Shown: positions 17,550 to 28,696 of the stretch, in pieces
How positions within the stretch are numbered: position 1 is the stretch's first letter
How the letters are laid out: the number at the start of each line of letters is the position of its first letter
NCBI GenBank assembly: GCA_026002835.1
Contig: BPGC01000009.1
Coordinates: forward strand, 13,218 to 77,217
Direction of reading: 5' to 3'
DNA from: Candidatus Nitrosocaldaceae archaeon
GTDB lineage: Archaea > Thermoproteota > Nitrososphaeria > Nitrososphaerales > Nitrosocaldaceae
Length of the DNA stretch: 64,000 nt
Translations under genes and position numbers: made by a program
The notes under the pieces: model-generated
Databases searched by the model: none
Seen by the model: the letters and a program-made list of their open reading frames with translations, nothing else
What the model was told of the DNA's origin: nothing

Positions 17550-18444
17550 AGTGTTCTGCACATATATTAATATGATTTCTTTCCATAATATCAATAATAT
17601 AATGTGGTATTTCTGGCAATATCATTTTATCTATTTTCTCAAGTATTTTTTGATTTCCGCCTCTAGTATTAGGAGTAGGATGACTAAGTTGTTCATGAAC
17701 ATTTTGAGTTAATTTATCAAACCAATTTTCATATAATGCTATTATACGTTGATAAGATTCATGTGTATATTTAATTTCTAGATCATATTTATTTTTATTA
17801 TTAGTAGCTTCTTGTATAGAGATTATAAAATTAAGTCCTTTATACAAATTGCAGTATTTTCTTTTATTCTGTTTGACCAGCATCATTAGTTGTGGGAAAG
17901 CTTTAGATATGTCATTATCAGTAATAGTATCTTTTATTTTAATATTTTGATACTTAGATGAGAAGTCTCTAAGCAATTTAGTTAGTTCTTTACTCTGAGC
18001 AGGAATTATTGCTTCTATTTCAGAATTAATATCACCTTTTATTAATTCATATCTAAGTAATGGGGATATATCTAACACTTTGTATTTTATTTTGTCTTCA
18101 ATTTTACATTCTTGAAGTCTTTTGAAGTAAAAATCAATCTTCTTATCTTTGTTAATCGCATTTATAATATCCTCATCTTGTATTTCTTTTAACAATTCAG
18201 TAATTCGAATCGCTTTTCTAATCAATTCATTTATATTATTATATGTTAGTTTATCAGCATTATTATTTATACTTTCCAATTTATTTTTTAATTCATTAAA
18301 CTCATCTATCAGAGGTCGCATTTTACCTTTCCAATTATCTTCAAACTTTTTTCTTTTATTATAATCTCTGTATTTGTCATAAATAATTTTACCAAGCACA
18401 CCTACAAACATACTAATTATAGCTAATATATATTCCCCAAGCAT
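17518..18444 (-). CDS. membrane-anchored coiled-coil protein, unknown
   Basis: 308 residues. Residues 4-21 form one N-terminal membrane helix, followed by basic residues (KYRDYNKRKK), so the bulk should be cytosolic. The rest is mainly helical, with coiled-coil-like stretches (FNELKNKLESINNNADKL and the LLKEIQDEDI region). No enzymatic motif was found. Codons look more A/T-rich than neighbours. It overlaps the downstream Mrr-like nuclease by at least 32 bases, so a functional pair is likely. A defence role is inference only. Confidence 0.6.
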   Translation of the reverse strand: MLGEYILAIISMFVGVLGKIIYDKYRDYNKRKKFEDNWKGKMRPLIDEFNELKNKLESINNNADKLTYNNINELIRKAIRITELLKEIQDEDIINAINKDKKIDFYFKRLQECKIEDKIKYKVLDISPLLRYELIKGDINSEIEAIIPAQSKELTKLLRDFSSKYQNIKIKDTITDNDISKAFPQLMMLVKQNKRKYCNLYKGLNFIISIQEATNNKNKYDLEIKYTHESYQRIIALYENWFDKLTQNVHEQLSHPTPNTRGGNQKILEKIDKMILPEIPHYIIDIMERNHINICAEHYESNYNIKDN

Positions 18445-18525
18445 AAATATATTAGTAACTAATGATCTATTTATACATACTCATAGCATATAGTTTTTAT
18501 TTGATTATAATATATCTTATCTAAA

Positions 18526-19470
18526 TTGCAAACAGAAAGGATACTAGACTTACCGTTAGTTAGAGAGGATGAGGATAACATCTGCTTACCATTGGTTATA
18601 AGCGTTGTAGCTAGATACTGGCATCAAGATATACCATTAGAAGAAGCAAAAAGTATAGCAAGAAAATATCCTAATGTTAAGGCTAGTATAATGATCGAAG
18701 GTATAGAGTTAGCCGAGAAGCATAACTTTAAAACATTCATCTATAAAGGTGATATCAAAGATCTGAAGAAGAGGATAGAACAAGGTTTTGCTCCTATAGT
18801 TATAATGCCAGGAATAAAGGATGTAGTTCAACATGCTCTAGTAATTCAAGGTTATGATGAAAGTAAGAGAAAGATTCTAACATATATTCCAGAACCAGAT
18901 AAGATGGGAGCTATTGAAGAGCAAAAGTTCAAGGAGTTATGGGAAGAAGATGATAATCTAACCTTACTATTAGTGCCAGATGATATGAGTATGTATGTTA
19001 AAGATAATCTCAAATTCTTGAGATCGAATAGAGTATGTTTTGAAGCAGAGAGGGCAAGGTTGTTAGGAAAGCATGAAGAGGCATTAGAATTGTTAAGCAA
19101 TTCTAAAGAGGATAATCCTAGAGTATGGTATATGCTAGGAGTTATCTATTCAGATCTAAAAGATTACAAGAGAGCAGAAGAATGCTATAAACAAGCTCTA
19201 GCATTTAACAAACGGTTCTATCTAGCGTATAGAGGATTGGGGAACCTATATCTGAAGATCAAGGATTATAAGAGAGCAGAAGAGTATTATACTAGAGCAA
19301 TAGAGATAAATCCCAACAGATTTGCTCCAATATATAAGAATAGAGCTATAGCAAGGTTAGAATTGGGAAAGAATAAAGATGCTGTTGAGGATCTAAGATT
19401 ATATCTAAAATATTACCCAGATGCTAGTGATAAGGCATCTATTGAAGCATATATCAAAGAGTTATCATGA
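18526..19470 (+). CDS. C39-like papain-fold domain with TPR repeats
   Basis: 314 residues from a TTG start. Residues 1-150 resemble peptidase C39-like domains: Cys20 in EDNICLPLVISVVARYW, then VVQHALVIQGYD with His103, then a following IPEPD Asp. The family's CGP after the Cys is missing, so activity is not certain. Residues about 185-310 hold three TPR units (AEECYKQALAFNKRFYLAY, AEEYYTRAIEINPNRFAPI). There is no signal peptide, so it is probably cytosolic. It shares ATGA with birA. Confidence 0.7.
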   Translation: MQTERILDLPLVREDEDNICLPLVISVVARYWHQDIPLEEAKSIARKYPNVKASIMIEGIELAEKHNFKTFIYKGDIKDLKKRIEQGFAPIVIMPGIKDVVQHALVIQGYDESKRKILTYIPEPDKMGAIEEQKFKELWEEDDNLTLLLVPDDMSMYVKDNLKFLRSNRVCFEAERARLLGKHEEALELLSNSKEDNPRVWYMLGVIYSDLKDYKRAEECYKQALAFNKRFYLAYRGLGNLYLKIKDYKRAEEYYTRAIEINPNRFAPIYKNRAIARLELGKNKDAVEDLRLYLKYYPDASDKASIEAYIKELS

Positions 19471-20411
19471 ATATAGTAAGGATATTAGAAATACTTAAGA
19501 ATAGAGAAGGCTATGTATCTGGAGAAGAGTTAAGCAAGGAATTAGGAATAAGTAGGGAGGCTGTATGGAAGAATATATTATTATTAAAAAGGTATGGCTA
19601 TGTTATAGAGGCTAAGAAAGGTAAAGGCTATAAACTTATTGCTAAAAGCAAGTTATTACTTACATGGGAGATACAAGATGGTTTGGATACCGAATTCATT
19701 GGTAAAAAGATAATTCATAAGATGAGCATAGATTCTACACAAGATCTAGCTATATCGATAGCAGATAAAGAAGAAGAAGGCACAATAATAATAGCAGAAG
19801 AGCAGAGAAGAGGTAGAGGAAGGAGAGGAAGAGTATGGCATGCTCCTAAAGGTGGTATCTGGTTCTCATTAATCCTAAAACCAGAGATCGAACCATGGAG
19901 AGCAACTTTATTACCACTAGCAGTTGGGCTAGCAATAACAGATACAATTGCTATGCTTGGTTTAGAGGCTACTCTGAAATGGCCAAACGATGTTATGATC
20001 AATGACAGAAAGGTATCTGGTATATTGCTAGATATGAGTAGTGAGCAAGACAAGATAAATTATATAGTTATAGGTATAGGTATAAATGCAAATATAGACA
20101 ATCCTTCTAGGTATGCTGATAATGCAACCTCATTAAAAGATGAGTTAAAGAGAGATATAGATAGAATAGATTTTATGAGAAGATTGTTAAAGAACATAGA
20201 GAAGAGATATATGCAACTAGATGATGAGCAATTACTTGAAGATTATAAGAAGAGATGTATAACATTGAATAAAAGAGTCAAAGTTAGATCATTCGATGAA
20301 GAATATGATGCAGATGCCGTAAATATTGATAGAGATGGCTCATTGATTGTTGTATTAGATGATAATAGTATAAGAAGAGTGTTTGCTGGAGATGTTAGTA
20401 TTAGAATATAA
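19467..20411 (+). CDS. birA: biotin-protein ligase with repressor domain
   Basis: 314 residues. Residues 1-60 are a winged-helix domain (EELSKELGISREAVWKNILL) as in bifunctional BirA. The catalytic domain shows STQDLA, the biotinyl-AMP loop RRGRGRRGRVW, KWPNDV and GIGINAN; a C-terminal SH3-like domain follows. It attaches biotin to carboxylase carrier proteins, which fits acetyl/propionyl-CoA carboxylase of the archaeal 3-hydroxypropionate/4-hydroxybutyrate cycle (established for these organisms). The HTH suggests it also regulates transcription. Confidence 0.92.
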   Translation: MNIVRILEILKNREGYVSGEELSKELGISREAVWKNILLLKRYGYVIEAKKGKGYKLIAKSKLLLTWEIQDGLDTEFIGKKIIHKMSIDSTQDLAISIADKEEEGTIIIAEEQRRGRGRRGRVWHAPKGGIWFSLILKPEIEPWRATLLPLAVGLAITDTIAMLGLEATLKWPNDVMINDRKVSGILLDMSSEQDKINYIVIGIGINANIDNPSRYADNATSLKDELKRDIDRIDFMRRLLKNIEKRYMQLDDEQLLEDYKKRCITLNKRVKVRSFDEEYDADAVNIDRDGSLIVVLDDNSIRRVFAGDVSIRI

Positions 20412-20430
20412 TTATATGGAATTTAAATTA

Positions 20431-20930
20431 TGTATATGTATATGAGATTCTACCGAATGGAACTATACAGACATATCCAGTTCTAATCGGAGAAGGAGGA
20501 TACTAAGTCGAAGGAGGATATTGGCTAGATAATTTATCGCCTGGAGATGTTATTGAAGATATAAACTTTGGTAATACAGCTATAGAGAATTTACCACATG
20601 CAACTATTACAGGCTTTAAATGGGATGATATAATAAATAATGGTGAATGGGATGCTGGAGAACCAGGAGTTGCTGGTGTAGAGATATGTGCTTATGTATC
20701 TGTTATAGGCGAATTGTGTACAACAACTATGGATGATGATCCTAATACACAAGAAGATGAGACGGGTATGTATTTGTTAGATATACCAATATTAAGCAAT
20801 ACTGGTGTATATGTATATGAGATTCTACCAGAAGGAAGAATACAGACATATCCAGAATTTAGTAATGGTCATTGGCTAGATAATTTGTCGCCTGGAGATG
20901 TTATCTGAAGAGTATAAACTTTGGTAATAG
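20431..20930 (+). repeat. direct repeat of SdrD-like unit, 375-base period
   Basis: The segment beginning TGTATATGTATATGAGATTC at 20431 recurs at 20806, exactly 375 bases (125 codons) later. It is followed in both by GTA-ATACAGACATATCCAG-like sequence, TGGCTAGATAATTT and CGCCTGGAGATGTTAT. The copies are tandem protein-domain repeats inside the pseudogene, not mobile elements. Confidence 0.7.
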
Positions 20931-22032
20931 AGCATTAACGCAATTACCAGATGATATAGAGATACCTAGTGAAGTAGGTGAAGATAACGGTATACCATTA
21001 CATGGAAGAACAACTCCATTAGAGATAATAAAGACTATAGAGTTTTGTGAGCCAGTTGAAGCATTAGCAGTAATAGAATGGCCAAATGGTGTAAAAGTAG
21101 AGAAATGGATGACAAATATAGGAGGTAACGAATGGCAAGTAATAATATATCCTAGTGAAACTGGAGGTATATTTCCAAGTGGTACAGCAACGCTAACAAT
21201 ATATGTTGATTGTCCACCAGATAATTCAGACTTTCCGCCAAATGATCCAGGAGTAGAGGATGCTATAGAGATAGGCGATATAATATTTATAGATCCTAGC
21301 GGAACTATAACAGAGTCATGTACAAATGGACCATTAGAAGGAGCTACAGTAACACTATATAGAGAATTTCCAGAAGGAAGTGGTAATTTTGTAATTCCAG
21401 CACCATCAGATCATATACCTACAACAAATCCACAAGTAACTGGCTCAGATGGAAGATATGGATGGTTAACTGTAGCTGGAACGTACAAGATTTTAGTAGA
21501 GAAAGATGGCTATAATCCAGAATGGAGTGTTGAAGTTACAGTTCCTCCACCAGTTAATAATCTAAATGTTGAGCTAGACAGAACAAATGGATGTGATTTC
21601 GGAACATTAACTGCAATTCCAAATCCTATACCTACTCCTGGTTCTAGTACAGATCTAACTCTAACCATGGAGAGTAGTGGATTAGGTAACACAGTAATTA
21701 CAGCATGGGTTGTATATGAACCAGACGAAGATATATGCCAAGTAGTATTATTACCATCACCAATACCTCCTGGTGGTTCAGTAACTAAAACATATCCAGA
21801 TGATTTCACAATAAGTGTATTAGATGATAGTGGTACTGGAAATAATACATGTGATACAGACACTATAGGAGCTTATACTACCGAAGTACAAACAGAAATA
21901 GGAGATCCTATAATAAAGACATTCTATATAGCATTCAATGTATTGAATGAAGCGGTAATAGGAAGTGTAGCATTAGTAGGAGCATCACTAGCAGCGATAA
22001 TTGCATATGCTTATAGGAAGAAGAGTATATAA
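20435..22032 (+). pseudogene. decayed SdrD-like repeat surface protein
   Basis: The remains of a long secreted protein. Frame 2 is readable from 20435 but is broken by an in-frame TAA at 20504. It then reads through an SdrD B-like unit (GFKWDDIINNGEWDAGEPGV) to a TGA at 20906. There, two inserted bases relative to the upstream copy shift the frame to 20918-22032. The last part has a carboxypeptidase-regulatory-like domain (GPLEGATVTLYREF), a CARDB-like domain (IPTPGSSTDLTLT), and a C-terminal membrane helix with an AYRKKSI tail. The 5' end and signal peptide are missing; decay starts right after birA. The 924-base 3' frame may still be expressed. Confidence 0.75.
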
Positions 22033-22076
22033 GCTCATTCTATTTTTTAATAGCAATAATTAAATTACTTATTATC

Positions 22077-22487
22077 ATGCTAAATATTATGTTCCAATAT
22101 TACACTCCACAGCAGGCAAATAGAGTATTACCAGAGATTAAGAACAAAGTTAGATTATTGATAAAATTGAAAGATCATATAATGCTATTACAAGATGAAT
22201 TGGCTAGAGCTGCATCGTTAGATTCCTTACAAATATACATAGAGAAGAAGCAAGAGTTGAACAAAGCCATAGCTAATCTTTACAAAGGTATAGAAGAGTT
22301 AGAGAGTATGGGAATAATAATCAAGAGTTTAGAACAAGGATTATTAGATTTTCCTAGTAAAAGGTTTGACGAAGAGGTATGGTTGTGCTGGAAGTTAGGA
22401 GAGGATGAGGTAAAGTTTTGGCATGGAAAGGATGAGGGTTTTGCTGGAAGGAAGCCATTACCAGTTAATGATGAGTCGTTGGTCTAA
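22077..22487 (+). CDS. DUF2203 family protein
   Basis: 136 residues, or 132 if started at MFQYYTPQQ. The DUF2203 pattern is clear: YYTPQQANRVLPEIKNKV at the N-terminus, a long helical hairpin, then IIIKSLEQGLLDFPSKRF and VWLCWKLGEDEVKFWHGKDE with GFAGRKPL at the end. The family is small, cytosolic and without a known function. The stop directly abuts the TTG start of the prenyltransferase. Confidence 0.8.
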   Translation: MLNIMFQYYTPQQANRVLPEIKNKVRLLIKLKDHIMLLQDELARAASLDSLQIYIEKKQELNKAIANLYKGIEELESMGIIIKSLEQGLLDFPSKRFDEEVWLCWKLGEDEVKFWHGKDEGFAGRKPLPVNDESLV

Positions 22488-23363
22488 TTGATTAGGGTAT
22501 GGTTAAGAGCAGTAAGGATCAAGTTTCTTCTTGCTAGTATTATAGCGGTTAGTAATGGTTTAGCATTAGCATATTTATATGCTAATATAGATATAGCATA
22601 TGCCATTCTAACATACATTGGCATTATATCTCTACATTCTAGTGTAGATCTATTGAACGATTACTGGGACTTTAAGCGAGGTATTGATAAGATAACAAAA
22701 CGAACTCCGTTTAGTGGAGGAACTGGAGTATTACCAGAAGGATTGCTTAATCCTAAAGATGTGTATAGGTTAGGATTGATAATGCTAATAATAGGTTCGT
22801 TGATAGGCTTCTATTTTGTATTGATAAAAGGTATAGTTATAGCAATAATTCTAGGATTTGCTATAATATCAATATACTTTTACTCTAATAAAGTAGTAAA
22901 TCTAGGATTAGGAGAATTATTCGTAGCGATAAAAGGCAGTATGATAGTGTTAGGAACGTTTTATGTACAAACCAGCATTATAACACTAGACGTTGTATAT
23001 AATAGCATAATAATAGGTTTATTATCATCAGTAGTATTATTTGTAAACTCATTTCCAGATCATGATGCAGATAAAGCTAAAGGGAGAAGAACATTAGTTA
23101 TTATATTAGGCAAAGAGAAGGCATCTAAATTCTTTATAGTATTTCCAATCCTGATCTATTCGCTTATAATCTCTGGCATCATCTTTAACCTAACTCCACT
23201 CTATGCATTATCTGCTTTATCAGCATCACCATTAATAATAAATGTTATAAGATATATGAATAAAAATAGAGATGTTGATATCCATTCTATGGATAATATA
23301 GTAAAGTTTTCAAGAATAGTAGGCTTATCATTACTATTATCATTAATATTATCTATATTATGA
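22488..23363 (+). CDS. UbiA-family prenyltransferase (MenA-like)
   Basis: 291 residues from TTG, with eight or nine hydrophobic segments. The first prenyl-diphosphate motif is LNDYWDFKRGID at 56-67 and the second is FPDHDADKAKGRRTL near 192-206. FSGGTGVLPEG after motif one is characteristic of MenA (1,4-dihydroxy-2-naphthoate prenyltransferase) rather than DGGGP synthase. Ammonia-oxidizing archaea contain menaquinones, so a quinone role is likely. The membrane enzyme overlaps the convergent ABC ATPase by 6 bases. Confidence 0.8.
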   Translation: MIRVWLRAVRIKFLLASIIAVSNGLALAYLYANIDIAYAILTYIGIISLHSSVDLLNDYWDFKRGIDKITKRTPFSGGTGVLPEGLLNPKDVYRLGLIMLIIGSLIGFYFVLIKGIVIAIILGFAIISIYFYSNKVVNLGLGELFVAIKGSMIVLGTFYVQTSIITLDVVYNSIIIGLLSSVVLFVNSFPDHDADKAKGRRTLVIILGKEKASKFFIVFPILIYSLIISGIIFNLTPLYALSALSASPLIINVIRYMNKNRDVDIHSMDNIVKFSRIVGLSLLLSLILSIL

Positions 23364-24299
23364 ATCATAAAGCCAACATCTAACATACCCATCTTTACTC
23401 TTTACTAATGGCGGTTCTTTTTTGCATATATCCATTGCATGAGGACATCTATCTATAAATCTACAACCTTTAGGAGGATTTGCTAGATTAGGAGGATTTC
23501 CTTTTATGTATGATAGTTTTTTATCTCCTCTAAGCCTTGGAATTGCGTTGATTAACGCCTGAGTATATGGATGTTTAGGATTATTATATATCTCTTCAGA
23601 AGTGTCGAACTCTACTAACTCTCCAGCATACATTATTCCTATCCTCTCTGCTATCTCTGATATTATTGCTAGATCATGAGTTATTAGCATTATATTCATA
23701 CCTTCCTTCTTTAACTTTTTGAATAGGTTCATTATCTGTGCTTGAACTAAAACATCTAATGCAGTAGTAGGTTCATCAGCGATCAATAATTCTGGTTTTA
23801 ACAATAAAGCCATCGCTATAACGACTCTCTGCTTCATACCCCCGCTCAATTCATGAGGATATCTATCTAATACTGATCTATCTAATCCAACTTGAGTTAT
23901 AACTTCTTCTGCTCTTTTATTGAAATCTCCTTGATAGTTATGGAATTGCATAATCTCTACTAATTGATCTCTAATTTTGTATACTGGATCTAAGGAGTTC
24001 ATCGCACCTTGAAATACCATAGCAATTCTCTTCCATCTTATCTGCTCATCGAACTCTTTATTGCTTAATCTAGTTATATCGATATCATCAAGAAATATAC
24101 TCCCATCAAGAACCTTTCCAGGTTCTTGGAGCATTCTCATCAATACAAAACCTAACGTACTTTTACCAGAGCCAGATTCTCCAGCAATACCAACTGATTC
24201 TCCATCTTTTAGCATAAATGATACTCCATCTAATGCTTTCACTGCACCTTTACTAGTAAAGTAATATGCTTTCAGATCCTTAACTTTTAATGAATGCAC
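23358..24299 (-). CDS. Dpp/Opp-type ABC transporter ATPase
   Basis: 313 residues. Walker A GESGSGKST, signature LSGGMKQRVVIAMAL, Walker B LLIADEPTTALD, and the C-terminal oligopeptide domain with IPRLRGD, CRFIDRCPHAMDIC and a final RCWL, whose cysteines bind an Fe-S cluster in some DppD/OppD relatives. It would energise peptide or nickel import. No permease, binding protein or second ATPase is adjacent, so its partners must be elsewhere. Confidence 0.88.
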   Translation of the reverse strand: MHSLKVKDLKAYYFTSKGAVKALDGVSFMLKDGESVGIAGESGSGKSTLGFVLMRMLQEPGKVLDGSIFLDDIDITRLSNKEFDEQIRWKRIAMVFQGAMNSLDPVYKIRDQLVEIMQFHNYQGDFNKRAEEVITQVGLDRSVLDRYPHELSGGMKQRVVIAMALLLKPELLIADEPTTALDVLVQAQIMNLFKKLKKEGMNIMLITHDLAIISEIAERIGIMYAGELVEFDTSEEIYNNPKHPYTQALINAIPRLRGDKKLSYIKGNPPNLANPPKGCRFIDRCPHAMDICKKEPPLVKSKDGYVRCWLYDS

Positions 24300-24379
24300 A
24301 ATAATTTATCTATTGTTAGGATACATATACCTTTATTATAAATGAAAAGAATAAATTTCAAGCGTAATCTACTGCTTGT

Positions 24380-25633
24380 ATGGATATACATCGGAGCCAT
24401 TACATATCAGATATAAATGAAGATATGACAGGAGAAAAAGTTAGGATTACTGGTTGGGTAGAAGATATCAGAGAGTTAGGAGCAATAACATTCTTGATAA
24501 TACGTGATGTATCTGGGAGTATTCAAGTTATAACAAGAGATTTCAATGTAACAAAGCAGAGTATAATAGCTGTAAATGGTATAGTTCAGAAGAGCAAGGC
24601 TAAAGCATATAAAGTTGAGATAAAGGCAGATAGTATAGATGTATTATCAAAGGCTAAACATCCATTACCTATAGATCCAACTGGGAGAGTAAAGGCAGGT
24701 TTGGATGTTAGATTAGATTCTAGAGCTTTAGATCTTAGAAATCCTAAAACCCTAGCCATATTCAAGATTAGACATCATGCATTACAAGCCATAAGAGGCT
24801 CATTGATCAAGAATAGGTTTATCGAAGTTAATACACCAAAGATAATAGGAAGTGCTAGTGAAGGAGGTGCAAATTTGTTCAAACTGAAATATTTCGATAA
24901 ACAGGCATATCTAGCTCAAAGTCCTCAGTTATATAAAGAACAATTGACTATGGCATTAGATAGAGTATTCGAGATAGCACCATATTATAGAGCAGAAAAG
25001 TCTCATACAGTTAGGCATCTTAATGAGTTTATAAGCATAGATATAGAGGCAGCATTCCTAGACGCTGAGGATGTTATGAAGATTGCTGAGGAGTTGATAG
25101 TAGATACAATTACTGCTATAAAAGATAATGCTAGTAATGAATTAGAAGAGTTAGATCTAGATCTAAAAGTTCCAAGCATACCATTTGAAAGATTGACATA
25201 TGAACAAGTTATAGATGAGGTTAAAGATAGAATTGATATAGAGTTTGGAGACGATCTTCCAGATCATGCTCTTAGGCTATTAGAAGAGAAGCATAAAGGA
25301 TTCTATTTCATAAAAGATTGGCCATTAAAGTTAAAGCCATTCTATATACATGCTAAAGAAGATAATGAGGAGTTATCATGCTCTTTTGATCTACAGTATG
25401 GTTATCTAGAATTAGCATCTGGAGGGAGGAGAGAACATGATCCAGAAAAGTTAAGAGCTAGATTAAGAGAACAAGGATTAGATCCAAAAGATTTTGCCGA
25501 TCATTTAAGAGCGTTTGATTGGGGCATGCCTCCTCATTCAGGCTGGGGATTAGGGTTTGATAGATTGATGATGGTGCTAACAAATACAAAGAACATAAGA
25601 GAAGTTGTATTATATCCTAGAGATACAGAAAGG

Positions 25634-25645
<12 letters not shown>
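24380..25645 (+). CDS. aspS: aspartyl-tRNA synthetase, archaeal type
   Basis: 421 residues, about the archaeal length without the bacterial GAD insert. The N-terminal OB fold (VRITGWVEDIRELGAITFLI) binds the anticodon. Class II motifs follow: motif 2 AEKSHTVRHLNEF, QSPQLYKEQL, and motif 3 GWGLGFDRLMM. Whether it also charges tRNA-Asn cannot be judged here. It converges with leuB, overlapping by 12 bases. Confidence 0.93.
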
Positions 25646-26635
<990 letters not shown>

Positions 26636-26677
26636 GATAATAGCATAAAGAGTAGCATTATTTATCTCTTAAAAAAT

Positions 26678-28207
26678 TTAGATTGTGTATTCCCTCAACT
26701 TCTGCTCTTCTTTATCCATAACTCTCTTTAGCATTATCTTATTTATTCCATTGATCATGGCTTGCACACTAGCAACTACTATATCCTCTCCAGCAGCTCT
26801 AGCAGTTGCCATATTACCAAATTTATCCTCAACTTTAATGCTTACCTCTGCTAATGCATCAGAACCTCCAGTTATAGCTTCTAATCTAAACTCTTTCAAC
26901 TTTATGCTTACCATCTCACTTGTTATCTTTTGTATTGCCTTTAATGCTGCATCTACTGGACCTAAACCAGTCTCGGCAGATACGTACTCTTTACCATCTA
27001 AAACTAACCTAACAGATGCTGTAGGAACTACATTGATACCAGTAGTTACTACAAAGTCATGTAATCTGATCTTCTCTTCTAATCCAGATCTTCTCATAAT
27101 CTCTGATGCTATTGTAAGCAGATCAGCATCAGTTATCCTTTTACCTTTATCTGCTAACTCTTTTATCTTACTAACAATTGCTTTTAACTCTTCTCTAGTA
27201 GGCTTCAAACCATATTCTTCAAGCATGGCTGATACGCCATGAGCTCCAGCATGTTTTCCAGCCTCAATCCATCTCTTCCTTCCAACCATCTCTGGACTTA
27301 TGGGTTCATATGTTAATGGGTTTGACAATACACCATGAGTATGTATACCAGACTCATGACCAAATGCATTCTCTCCAACTATAGCTTTATTAGGTTGAAC
27401 TATTACACCAGTAAGACTAGATACCAATCTTGAAGTTTCATATAATAATTCAGTCTTTATATTAGTCTTCTTGTTATATAAACAATGAAGAGCCATGACA
27501 AACTCTTCTAATGAAGCATTACCAGCCCTCTCTCCTATACCATTTATAGTTACATGAGCACAATCTCCTCCAGCTTCTATAGCAGCTATAGAGTTAGCAA
27601 CTGCCAAACCAAAATCATCATGGCAGTGTATGCTTATAGGAACTTTAATTATATCTCTTAATTCATGTATAAGTTCATAGATATACTTTGGTGTAGCATA
27701 TCCAACAGTATCTGGAACGTCTATCCTATCAGCACCAGCATCAACTACTGCTTGATATACTTGTTTAAGAAATTCTCTATCGCTTCTAGTAGCATCTTCT
27801 GCTGAGAACTCTACTAACAATCCATGTCTCTTTGCATATTCAACAGCCTCAACAGCCTTCTTTAATGCTTCTTCTCTACTTATCTTCAACTTGTATTTTA
27901 GATGTATATCAGATGTTGCTATGAATGTATGAACATATTTGAGATCACAAGATAATGCAGCATCTATATCCATCTTTTCTGATCTTGCAAGTCCAGAGAT
28001 CTCAGCATTTAAACCTTCCTTAACTATAGATTTTATGGCAACTTGCTCTCCTTTAGATACTATAGGAAAACCAGCCTCTATGACATCGACTCCTAACTTA
28101 TCTAACTGTCTTGCAATTATCAATTTATCTTCAGCAGTTAATGTAACACCTGGCGTCTGCTCTCCATCTCTTAATGTAGTATCATATATCCTAATATATT
28201 CACTCAC
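26678..28207 (-). CDS. leuA: 2-isopropylmalate synthase
   Basis: 509 residues. IYDTTLRDGEQTPGV opens the HMGL-like TIM barrel, SIHCHDDFGLAVANS supplies metal ligands, and VTINGIGERAGNASLEE is the family signature. The C-terminal 120 residues form the LeuA allosteric (leucine-binding) domain. It condenses acetyl-CoA with 2-oxoisovalerate. Citramalate synthase is the main alternative, less likely next to leuB and ilvBN. It overlaps ilvN by 8 bases. Confidence 0.88.
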   Translation of the reverse strand: MSEYIRIYDTTLRDGEQTPGVTLTAEDKLIIARQLDKLGVDVIEAGFPIVSKGEQVAIKSIVKEGLNAEISGLARSEKMDIDAALSCDLKYVHTFIATSDIHLKYKLKISREEALKKAVEAVEYAKRHGLLVEFSAEDATRSDREFLKQVYQAVVDAGADRIDVPDTVGYATPKYIYELIHELRDIIKVPISIHCHDDFGLAVANSIAAIEAGGDCAHVTINGIGERAGNASLEEFVMALHCLYNKKTNIKTELLYETSRLVSSLTGVIVQPNKAIVGENAFGHESGIHTHGVLSNPLTYEPISPEMVGRKRWIEAGKHAGAHGVSAMLEEYGLKPTREELKAIVSKIKELADKGKRITDADLLTIASEIMRRSGLEEKIRLHDFVVTTGINVVPTASVRLVLDGKEYVSAETGLGPVDAALKAIQKITSEMVSIKLKEFRLEAITGGSDALAEVSIKVEDKFGNMATARAAGEDIVVASVQAMINGINKIMLKRVMDKEEQKLREYTI

Positions 28208-28688
28208 TTGCTACACCTCTTGCTAATGCAGTAACTCCAGTCCTAGCCATCTCAACTATATTATAATCTTTAACCAATGCTATAAAAGCATTGATCTTAT
28301 CAGTAGTTCCAGTTATCTCTACCATTATCGATCCCTTACTAATATCAACAATTTTACCTCTAAATATGTTTGCCAAGTTTATTATCTCGATTCTATGACT
28401 CGGATCCTTTAACTTAATCTTTATTAATGCTAACTCTCTATGAACTGTATTATTAACATCTAGTCTTAAAACTTCAACGACATCTACTAATTTATCTAAT
28501 TGCTTGACTAATTGATCTATTACTGGTTCTTCTTCATCTATAGTTACTGTTATCCTAGACAGGTCTGGTTGTTCTGTAGGTCCAACAGATAAACTTTCAA
28601 TATTAAAATTCCTGGCTCTGAACATATTAGTTACTCTGAATAACACTCCAGGTTTATTCTCAACTAACGCAGAAATGATACTCCACAT
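28200..28688 (-). CDS. ilvN: acetolactate synthase small subunit
   Basis: 162 residues. The N-terminal ACT domain (SALVENKPGVLFRVTNMFRARNFNIESL) and the ALS small-subunit C-domain (GKIVDISKGSIMVEITGTTDKI and MARTGVTALARG) are complete. It regulates the catalytic subunit, typically conferring valine inhibition. It lies 8 bases after ilvB in the same transcript and overlaps leuA. Confidence 0.93.
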   Translation of the reverse strand: MWSIISALVENKPGVLFRVTNMFRARNFNIESLSVGPTEQPDLSRITVTIDEEEPVIDQLVKQLDKLVDVVEVLRLDVNNTVHRELALIKIKLKDPSHRIEIINLANIFRGKIVDISKGSIMVEITGTTDKINAFIALVKDYNIVEMARTGVTALARGVASE

Positions 28689-28696
28689 AATACTCC

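Noticed and set aside
20431..20930. Possible CRISPR or mobile-element repeats
   Set aside because: Only two copies 375 bases apart, in frame and encoding the same protein domain; no spacers or terminal inverted repeats.
26685..27242. 185-codon plus-strand frame inside leuA
   Set aside because: Antisense to a complete leuA; composition is typical of the reverse complement of a conserved enzyme gene.
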